A DNA stretch of 26,101 nt from Hypsibius dujardini. Taxonomy: Eukaryota; Tardigrada; Eutardigrada; Parachela; Hypsibiidae. The stretch spans positions 1 through 26,101 of the forward strand of contig LRSR01005505.1 in the NCBI GenBank assembly GCA_001579985.1, in the 5' to 3' direction. A program made the translations under genes and the position numbers. Below are positions 18,287-26,101 of this stretch, piece by piece (the first letter of the stretch is position 1; each line of letters opens with the position of its first letter). Below the pieces are notes generated by a model. It was given only the letters and a program-made list of their open reading frames with translations. It did not search any database and was not told the origin of the DNA.

Positions 18287-18824
18287 AAACTACAGTAGTT
18301 TGATCTACTTCTGCAGATGTTTTGATCGGTAATTTGGCTTACGGGAACGGGATAGCACTTTTTCACATGGACATTGTAATCAATGGCAGTTCGGAATCCA
18401 GGGAGCGCCTCGTGATTTACGTCCTCGTCCTTTATAGAAACGTTATCTTACGAGTTTTCTTCAATGTTTTCTATTTTAAACGTACAACACTTCCTTCAGT
18501 CCAAGTAGGAGGACTCAACAAACACGAGTAACAAAAACCCTGGTGATACGCAGAGCTACCAGGGCTACATCGGAAACCCGCCCACATGCAGACAAGTAAA
18601 AATGCAAACACACAAGATACGGTCGCAGTGCGAAATAAAGCTCTCCACTACAATTTCCGTGGAAATGCAATTTTTGCATGTCCACTGAGAGATTGTAAGA
18701 CTTATTACACACGGATAAAACAAAAAGATTCTCCTCTGGACTAGTGCACCAGCGGGGTACCCAGTCTGATCTACAAAGCGAGTATTATGCAGAGATATGT
18801 ACACGCCACAGGAACTTCCGGTTA

Positions 18825-21772
18825 TCACACTTCCTCGGCAAAAGCACCATCCGGCAGGAAGAACGGGAGAAAGTCCGTCTCCAGCTTCGTTTCCAGCCGG
18901 TCCATGCGACACTGGACACTTTTGTTGACGCCGCAGGCCTTTTGGCCGACGTAGGTCAGTCCCATCTGGCGGCATCTGTTGCGCGAGAACCAGACACGGA
19001 TGGTGTAATCGTCGGACACGGTGACCAGTTGCTGCTGATCGGCCGGATTGAAGGCCACGCAGTTGACCACACTCTGATGGGTCAAGGAGCTCAGTGTGAT
19101 GTTGTGCTTGCGGTCCCAGATGTAGCCTTTGCTGTTTTCCGCGCCGGAAGCAACATAGTCCTCGGAAACACCGACGAATATGAAAAAGCATTCCTAAAAG
19201 TGAAATTTGGTCAAAACCGAAATTCGGTGAAACATTAATTAACCACGCTTTCTTTGTCTCAATGATCTGAAACCTGATGTAAAAGCATACCTCGCTGGGT
19301 GTGTAGGCGCGATGGGCCCGGTAGGTGTGCGGTACCTGCTCCATCGTCTGGAGATCGAAGCAACGGATTTCAATCTCGCTAGAAATCGGCGGCGGCTGGA
19401 AGGGATCTAAAAGAAGCAACTTTGATTAGGAACAGAGAGGTGGGGGAGCCCGGAGCACTGGGTGGGGAGCACGCACCGGCAATGACGGCATTTTCGGGCC
19501 ATCGGCGACAGTTGGCGAAGAGGTAGCTGAAGGATAATTACAATTTTCATAAACCCTTTGGAACAAACAGCTGACACCAGGAAACGAGGTATAGTAACAC
19601 ACACAAAAGGGCTCGTTACAACGCACGTACCGCTGATCAGGGGATAGGGAAAGACCGATGATTTGCGCATCTAAATCTAGGATGTGATCGATGCTGTCGT
19701 ATTGAATATCAGGAACTTGACCACCAGCTGCTGCTTCCAGCAGCTGTTGCTCGTGTTCCGCGAGTGCTTCCTGTAGGGTTCTATGGGCGGGGGCACCCGG
19801 AAATGGGATCTCCGATTGCTTTAGTTTCTTTATGCCAATTTGATGAGGTATGAAGGTGAGACTGCCCGTCGAGAAGACCAAAAGCACCGTCTCGTCATCG
19901 GGACCTTAAACAAATCAAATTCAATATGACCCACACGACAACAGAATCAACACATGTCAGGCCGGGGTTATTTATACCGTATGGTCGAGCAACAACCAGA
20001 GTCCGCAAACTGCTGCCGTTCACGTTCTGGAATTTGTAGGCCCGTCGCATGACTCCCACTCGTTCAGATTCCAGATGTTGAGAAGCGGTATTGATCCTGT
20101 AAAAAATTTTCGAATCATATATGATAGGTGGTCATATATTCCCGATCGAGAGGTGAAGCTCCATGAAGAGCGGCAACAAGTTATGCCGCTTCGCTTACCA
20201 CAAGCTACAACACGACTCCATAGCCCCCGTCCAGTGGAGGTTCCCGGAAAACAAATGTTGATCATCCAGCCAGCTTCCAAATATATCATATGGCTTATTG
20301 CGGACCTGGAACAAAGCTCAAAACGTTAAATGGCATCCCGAGCTGGTCTCATTCAGCACACTTCTTAATACAGTACCTTGCATTGCACTGTGAATCCATC
20401 CTCCAGATTAAAAACAAACAGCTCCCCCGATGTGCTGATGGGGCCGAAGTGGACGCCCGACACCAGCAACAGCGTATTGGAACTGTTGAAAGCGCTCCAC
20501 TGCGTGTACTTCCATCCGTGCTCCTTCATGTTCTCTTGAAAGCGGCGGCGCACGGGAAAGGCTTGCGCATCCCAGCATTTTACGAAATCATCTTTCGAAC
20601 ACGTAGCGAACATTGATCCATCGTTAGAAAAGCTGACATGGAGAACTTCGTCTCGATGATCTCGAATTAGTTGCACTTGAATGGCTGGGACTTCACACCT
20701 GGACACAAAAAAGGGGTCAATAACAAACAGAACAAATAACAGACTAAAAGTTCCAGGAATACATGCATATATGGCCATACTGGAGCGCTACCCGAGTAAA
20801 GCCATTTAGCACGATCAGTGCATAAAGTCTCGACTGACCCAGCTAACATGCCTAACCCGGTTAGCGCTATAACATGGCCATGTGTATTACAAACGTGGCA
20901 GAAACCTTGCGCTAACAGAGTTAAGCCATTACACTCGTTGCACTGCTGTTGTACACAGCCCCTGAGTTAAAGTGCTTAATTTGGTCAGTGCAAGGTTTTC
21001 GCCATTAGCGAAAACGTACCATAGGCGCTTGTACTCCTCTCGCCACGACACAAACTTCTTGTCGTTCTGAATAACCCGCATCCTAGGACGCGGAGAGACT
21101 TCAAAGTCCCGTGCAAAGACGCCCTTCCATACAGAGTCCAGGTCCAGCAGCTGCTTCCAGTTTTTGCAGGTCTGTGCACAGCTTCCAATGTCTTTGGCTG
21201 AGAGGTAGCCCATAATAATCTCCATCAGCTCCGGTGGCGCCTCCGTCCAGCTCGGCACTTCCTCCTGGCAGCAGCATTCCTCGCTCATCTGGTGACTAAA
21301 TAAAAAGCGGAAGAAAAATGTGACTAAATGAACGCAATAAAGATTAAAATCGAAAAAACAAGCCAGACAATTACAGCGATCCATTGATCGCCAGCCAAAA
21401 CAAACAATCAATCAGGTGGGTAATCATGGGAAAAAATTTCTCATCAAGCAAGCAATCAATCCATGAATCACAGTAGGAATCGAAATAAAATCACATCCGT
21501 CAACATAAAATTACGAGAAAACAGACTAAGCAGCCAATTCAATCAGTTACCACAAACACTTACATTTGCTCCTCATCACCAAACTGCACCGCAATATCCT
21601 TCGTTAAGGCGCCCAACGAAGCACCAATACCATCCCATCGCCTAAGCGGGAAAAGCTCTTCTTCTTGCGGACTAATACTCTCATCCTGGATCCCACGGGG
21701 CGATGGTCGTCGGTGGCGATTCCCCACCGGGGCCGCCGGTCCGAAGTCGGGGTTCCGGCTGAGAGCGCTCAT
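18825..21772 (-). CDS. FBXW5: FBXW5, F-box/WD-repeat substrate receptor, 9 exons
   Basis: Substrate receptor of cullin-RING ubiquitin ligases; in mammals it is linked to SASS6, EPS8 and TSC2 turnover. Exons: 21772-21564, 21295-21020, 20698-20377, 20305-20199, 20096-19978, 19904-19631, 19526-19477, 19406-19291, 19193-18825; all GT-AG with matching phases; 613 aa, against 566 in human from memory. The F-box is at about 86-130 (APPELMEIIMGYLSAKD, VWKGVF). WD repeats begin at RDHRDEVLHVSFSNDG and run to the C-terminus. Diagnostic FBXW5 blocks are VRNKPYDIFGSWL, FSGNLHWTGAMESC, FSTGSLTFIPHQIGIK, DPFQPPPISSEIE, RAHRAYTPSEECFFIF and VASGAENSKGYIWDRK. The N-terminal 69 residues and the last 40 or so are lineage-specific. 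An in-frame ATG at 21802 is possible; 21772 gives the more usual start. Intron 2 is made almost entirely of two MITEs. Confidence 0.96.
20765..20887. mobile_element. Family B (GGCCAT) MITE in FBXW5 intron 2
   Basis: The left end ATATATGGCCATACTGGAGC faces the right end GCGCTATAACATGGCCATGT, with inner CCCGAGTAAAGCC and GGTTAGCGCTA. About 123 bp, non-coding. Its ends resemble those of family A with GGCCAT in place of GGCAAA. Confidence 0.65.
20888..21006. mobile_element. Family A palindromic MITE, copy A5, in FBXW5 intron 2
   Basis: The left end AACGTGGCAGAAACCTTGCG and the right end GTGCAAGGTTTTCGCC, with the CATTACACTCGTTGCACTGC centre shared with A3 and A4. It abuts the family B element and stops about 13 nt before the 5' splice site. 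Confidence 0.75.
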
Positions 21773-22557
21773 GGCAGCTGCGTGGAGGAGGAAAGAAAAC
21801 AAGGAAGCACGAATCAGCGTCGGGTGTTCACCATCGGGGTGGAGAAGGATTTATTTTTAAGGCGTTCTAAAAGGCAAAAATGGGGCCTTGTGGTGGATCT
21901 GTACCAGCGCCACTATTAGGCTTCCCACCGCTGAGGTCCGAAAACAAAAAACCCTCCGAGAAATTCAGAGCTCATGGAAACTGCATCAGGAAATGGAGAA
22001 CGATTTAGAATGAGAGGAGACACTCGTCAGGGATTATTTTTTTTCGACGTGGATTTTTAATCGCACAGCAATCGGTCGGGCGGCTCTTGGTCGAGATATC
22101 GGTTCGGTTTAATAAACCCGACCGGTTACAATAGAACTGCAGCAGTCTATTGATTGTTTGATTATAAGCTCCACAAAGTGAACGCCTGACAATCCGCAAC
22201 ACCAATGGTCCATATCGAGCCCCTTTCCTTTTCTTACGTTGATTTCCGAAGAAGCAAGACTTACCGCAGTCAGCAGTCAAAGTTTCATGCGTGCCTTTGC
22301 TGTCAGTTTCGTCTGGAAGAGAACCTACAGTGCATGTAGCAGTGTACGAGAAGTCCAGAACACATCCCGAGGTGGTATTCATGTTTCATCCACAATACCA
22401 CAACGACAATCATAATGATAACATGTAGTTCTCCTTGTAAAAACTCACGCGCAAATCCAAAAAAACAAACTACAAAACCCAAGTCAGTTTCGTTTGAGCC
22501 TTTCAGGCTCTCCCGGAGTCTTTCAGGCTCTCCCGGAGTCTTTCAGGCTCTCCCCGT
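21773..22557. other. Spacer between FBXW5 and PTCD3
   Basis: Contains the FBXW5 upstream region and the PTCD3 3' region. A minus-strand AATAAA lies at about 21850-21855. A 125-codon minus-strand open frame at 22005-22382 has several Cys and a donor-like GTAAGT but no family I recognise; it may be spurious. Confidence 0.45.
22496..22555. repeat. Three tandem 20-bp units directly after the PTCD3 stop
   Basis: The unit CTTTCAGGCTCTCCCGGAGT is repeated three times, the last copy slightly changed, ending 2-3 nt from the PTCD3 stop codon. It would lie at the very start of the PTCD3 3' UTR. Confidence 0.85.
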
Positions 22558-25500
22558 TTAAATATTTCCCAACGAAGCAGCAACAGATCCACTTCCGATC
22601 CGTTTCCACTTCTGAATCTCCTGTTCCGGCAGTCGAAGCCGTTTGGCCAGATCTTCAGCCGATCGCACCAAGTCCATGAATCCCAGGTCGCTCGCCAAAG
22701 TCACACACTGCTTCACGCGGGTTGGTTGCTCCGCAGCCACCAGGACGTCCACCAGTTCGCTCAGCGCTTCCTCGCTCGGAAAGCCAAAAGTCTCCGTCTT
22801 TTTGTTGATATAATTTCCCACGACCTCCCATGCCGGCTCCAGTTGGCCGTTCCTCAGCAGCAGGCGGACCACGCTGCTGATCACCGGTCCTGACCAGGGG
22901 ATGCGATTAGCGCGGTCCAGGAACTGCGCGTCGATCCGTGTCTTTACATCCAACGCGATGGCTGCGAAGGCCTCTTTCAAATCCTCACGGTGGTTGTTCA
23001 GGAGCACAGCCAGAAAGGGCTCCAGCATGTTGTCTTTGAGGGCTAGACCGAAGACCACCGCATCGCTCCAGATTCGTGGCAGGTGCTGCGGTTCCTCGTG
23101 AAACTCTACCATTCTGAAACAAGAACACACAACTTCACTAATCCAAAGTTCGGCGGATCCTCAACGGCGCACGTGCCCAAATACTTTAGTACTAGAACAG
23201 CACTAGGCCTAAAAAATTTTTGTAAATAATAACTGAACAACCCCAGTGAGAACAGACAGACAGACAAACACACGTGGCCATACTTTAGGGCTAACCGAGC
23301 TAGGCCATTTAGCTGGGATACTGCCCTTAACGAAATAAATGGCTCAACTCGATTAGCGATACGAGCGCTAAATTATTATTATTATTATTATTATTCTATT
23401 AATGCTAAATTCGAATGGCACTATTACTGGTATAACATGGCCGCGTATGTATAATGTTCTGGCAACTATCGCTTACTTACTTGACCATCTCCAAGAGCAG
23501 GTTGCTATCCGGTACGAGAGTCATGGGGACAAGTTCGTCGTAAACTTTGAAGAAGTTTTCCACGCTTTCCCCCGCCACCAGGACCTTTAAGAAGTTTCCA
23601 TGGAAAACGGTGTCCTTCAAGGCGTCCGTAAGGAATAGCGAATTATTGTTGGTCCACAGCAGATCGTACACTTTCCTAGCCACAGCGACGTCCCGCAGAT
23701 GACGTCCCGCGACGTCCATAGCCGTAGGAAAAAAATTTGAATCCTTCGGATCACGCAGCGTGAGCTCCTTCCCTTCTAGAGCTTGCAGCACATCCAGTAA
23801 AATGTGTGAGATGGGACCCCGTTCACGGCAGAAGATTTGCAGGAGAAAGTGGTAGGACGCCAGGCTAGGCTCGATGCCGCAGCGTTTCATCTCAGCGAAG
23901 ACACCCAGCGCCGTTGACCGAGAGCGTCTCCACATGGCGATCCGGGAAATCACTTCTAGCACGGCATTGAATGTCTGGAGATTTGGTGCGACACCAGCTT
24001 GATTCATACTGGACAGGAAGGACATAGTCATTTCCCACCGGCTGTCGATGCTGTCTTTTAACAGCGGGACGATCTTGATCATCTCGTTGTAGACCTGGAT
24101 AACAAAAATGAACATTATAAACACATAGTTCTGAATTCAAAGAATACTTTCCCAAGAAGCTAGACAGATGGAACCTTCATGGATGATTACTGCCACAAAG
24201 GACAGTAAGGCCGACTGACGTTAGACGTGTCAGCCCGCTTAGAAACTGAAAGTATACCTGAACAGGGACTGGAAGGTTCTCTTGCTGCATCTCCTCCAGC
24301 AAAGTGTTGGCCCCTTCCACGTGCAGAAATCTAGCATTGGCACATATCATGGCAGCGTAAGCTTCCGCTGTCTTTGGTTTGATATCTTGAAATACTTTAT
24401 CAGCCGGACCGCCGACTTTCCATCTCCGTCGAACCTCCTTCTGGATGTAATGGGCGAACCACTTTTCTTCGAGCAGATCAGAGTCGATCGCATCGTCGCT
24501 GTTGTGGAAGCAGAGTCGCTCCAGCAGCTCCTGCCGCAGTTCTGGTGTGATGGCCTCCGGTGTTTTCTCATTTAAGTCAGTGTACGCCTCAAACGCCGCC
24601 ACCAGAGCACCTTTTTGCATACAATCAACGATATCCTTCACCGTGGGCTCTGTCGGTCGTTGAAAGCCCAACTGAGAGGCGGCAAGAAATGCCGATATTT
24701 CCGGGTCAGCCTTGGGTTTCTCAAATAGGGCAGGATATTTTTTGACCATGTAACGTGCTGCCTTCCTCCCGGATTCTTTGGACAGAGCGAATATGCGCCG
24801 GTTGGTTGCGTTTGTGGGGATAAAGAATGGGTCTGTAAAAGACAAAAACCAGGCTCATGTATGCATATCTTCGTATTCAAAGTAAATTCTTGACTTGCAA
24901 ATGAAAATACATTTCTAAATACTAGTATGAAACTAAACTGATAACGATTCTTGTTTTTGCAACATCAAATAAAATGAAAAGCTTTTATTCAAAAGCAGTC
25001 AACGAGTTTTCCTCCTGACTACCTATATATATTTCTTAGATACTGAATAAATTTAAACAACACTACTAGTATTCCCAGTGACATATGTCTACAATTACGA
25101 CGCGCAATCAAATCTACGGAATAAATCTGAAAACAGTCAATCGACCGAATCAATTAATCAATTGATCAGTCGACCCAATATTAATCCAGCCAGTTCATCA
25201 TGGGCGAATCGTATCTTCCACTCGATCAGATAGGCCTGGATTGAAAAGCGAACGAATCCTCGGAAAATGCCGCACACAGAAAACAGCTGTGAAACTTCTC
25301 GGGGAGTGAAATTTGATACTTGAATTACTGACCGGTGTGACATGACAATCTACTGATTATCAAAACCAAGAACCAACAATAATCCTTCAATCGACCAATC
25401 AATCAACAGGCAGAACGGCATCGTCGTAGGTCAACCTGTAACCAAGCAATCAACGACCCATCGTGAAATGAACACCCTGAATTCTCACCATCGACATAAC

Positions 25501-25868
25501 GATAATGCGGTCCAGTAGCATCCTTCCCGACGGTCGAGGCAAGCGCATCCAAAATATCCGTCGGTGACCGGACAATTCGCTTGGGAAGTTTAACCCGTCT
25601 ACCGCTTGGTCTAGACACCGCCGACACGCTCCTGGCAGCATCCTCTTCAGGAGTTCCCTGAAGTTCAGCGGTCGACGAAAAAGCACCCACAGAAAAACGC
25701 CAAGGAAATCTGTCAGACTGCTTTCCAAATAGGCCGGGAGGTAAGTTTTTCGTCGCTGCGAGACGAAGAATGCACAAAAATCCTGGAATAAATGTTCGAA
25801 AATAAGAACATAAAAAATAAATAGGAAAATGTTACTTATAAGAAAACAAAAGCTAACCTACCCGCCAT
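22558..25868 (-). CDS. PTCD3: PTCD3 (mS39), mitochondrial small-ribosome-subunit PPR protein, 5 exons
   Basis: Pentatricopeptide-repeat protein of the mitochondrial small ribosomal subunit, needed for mitochondrial translation (family knowledge). Exons: 25868-25862 (7 coding nt), 25782-25489, 24832-24258, 24094-23481, 23113-22558; all GT-AG with matching phases; 681 aa, close to human PTCD3 (689 aa from memory). The N-terminus MAGFLCILRLAATKN plus later Arg/Ser/Phe residues looks like a mitochondrial presequence. Family blocks are VKLPKRIVRSPTDILDALAS, LSKESGRKAARYMVKKYP, VAPNLQTFNAVLEVISR and CGIEPSLASYHFLLQIF (PPR-like helical pairs). The start codon was chosen because the 7-nt exon, ending in phase 1, is the only way seen to give exon 2 a methionine in the conserved frame. 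Intron 4 contains a GGCCAT-type MITE. A 20-bp tandem repeat starts directly after the stop. Confidence 0.93.
23268..23450. mobile_element. Family B (GGCCAT) MITE in PTCD3 intron 4
   Basis: The left end is ACACGTGGCCATACTTTAGG and the right end ATAACATGGCCGCGTATGT. Inner arms are CTAACCGAGCTAGGCCATTT and AAATGGCTCAACTCGATTAG. An ATT trinucleotide run (about 23370-23398) sits inside the right part. CACGTG lies at 23271-23276. Confidence 0.7.
24833..25488. other. Long PTCD3 intron 2
   Basis: A 656-nt AT-rich intron with AATC-type repeats at about 25137-25165 and 25386-25408. No embedded gene is recognised. Confidence 0.7.
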
Positions 25869-26101
25869 AAATCTCGATGCCCTCTTCTTAATTCCCTAGA
25901 AAAAATTACGCGGCAGCCCCATGGCTGCAATCATCAAGAGGTATAACAAAATTTCGCAAACTGCAGAGGAGCCGTGTAAAGACGAAAAACTGGAGCACCG
26001 AAAATGATGGCCACTCGGCTTACCATTAAGATCAGTTGTGTTGTGGACAAATTTTGTGGTGAACCAGTGGGCGCATTTTCTATCGGTCGGCTGGTCGGGT
26101 G

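Larger units (their letters stand above)
17003..18824. other. Repeat-rich spacer between the F-box/UBC and FBXW5 genes
   Basis: Upstream region of the F-box/UBC gene and downstream region of FBXW5. Apart from two inverted-repeat structures (17232-17663 and 17875-18286), no gene is recognised. Open frames inside are short, without family motifs, and mostly run through the repeats. Confidence 0.6.

Noticed and set aside
22005-22382. Possible small minus-strand gene (125 codons, Cys-containing, donor-like GTAAGT, AATAAA downstream)
   Set aside because: No recognisable family, atypical composition and no supporting second exon. It is kept only as a note in the spacer entry.
1-26101. tRNA, rRNA, CRISPR arrays, prokaryotic operons or viral genes
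   Set aside because: None could be supported by reading the sequence. The repeats are palindromic elements or simple repeats, not spaced CRISPR-type arrays, and all genes are spliced.

Overview
This is nuclear DNA from a small animal with a compact, intron-rich genome. All six genes found are split by GT-AG introns, most of them 50-100 nt, and they encode proteins typical of animals. There is no operon structure, ribosome binding site or CRISPR array. The species is not shown by the sequence. Short introns and close gene packing would fit an ecdysozoan such as a tardigrade, but that is a guess.

Layout. (1) 470-5313, minus: the autophagy kinase ULK1/2 (Atg1), rebuilt in 11 exons. (2) 5314-8106: a gene-poor, repeat-rich spacer holding MITE-like elements, a perfect hairpin and a 1.4 kb field of degenerate CCGT repeats that changes strand in the middle. 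(3) 8107-10449, minus: a TFAP4 (AP-4)-like bHLH transcription factor, with two tandem MITEs in one intron. (4) 10450-11749: divergent upstream region. (5) 11750-14196, plus: an AKAP1-like KH-Tudor RNA-binding protein. (6) 14547-17002, minus: an F-box protein whose C-terminus is a complete E2/UBC fold without the catalytic cysteine; it is tail-to-tail with AKAP1. (7) 17003-18824: spacer with two large inverted repeats. (8) 18825-21772, minus: FBXW5. (9) 21773-22557: spacer. (10) 22558-25868, minus: PTCD3 (mS39), a mitoribosomal PPR protein. All six models close in frame across every splice junction.

The genes form no single pathway. Three links are suggestive only: two neighbouring F-box genes (substrate receptors of SCF ubiquitin ligases), two genes whose families act at mitochondria (AKAP1, PTCD3), and ULK in autophagy.

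The most novel item is the F-box/pseudo-E2 fusion: a presumed SCF subunit carrying a dead, UEV-like ubiquitin-conjugating domain. Second are the palindromic non-autonomous elements that fill introns and in two cases reach the 5' splice site. One of these supplies the last two bases of the donor consensus of a ULK intron.
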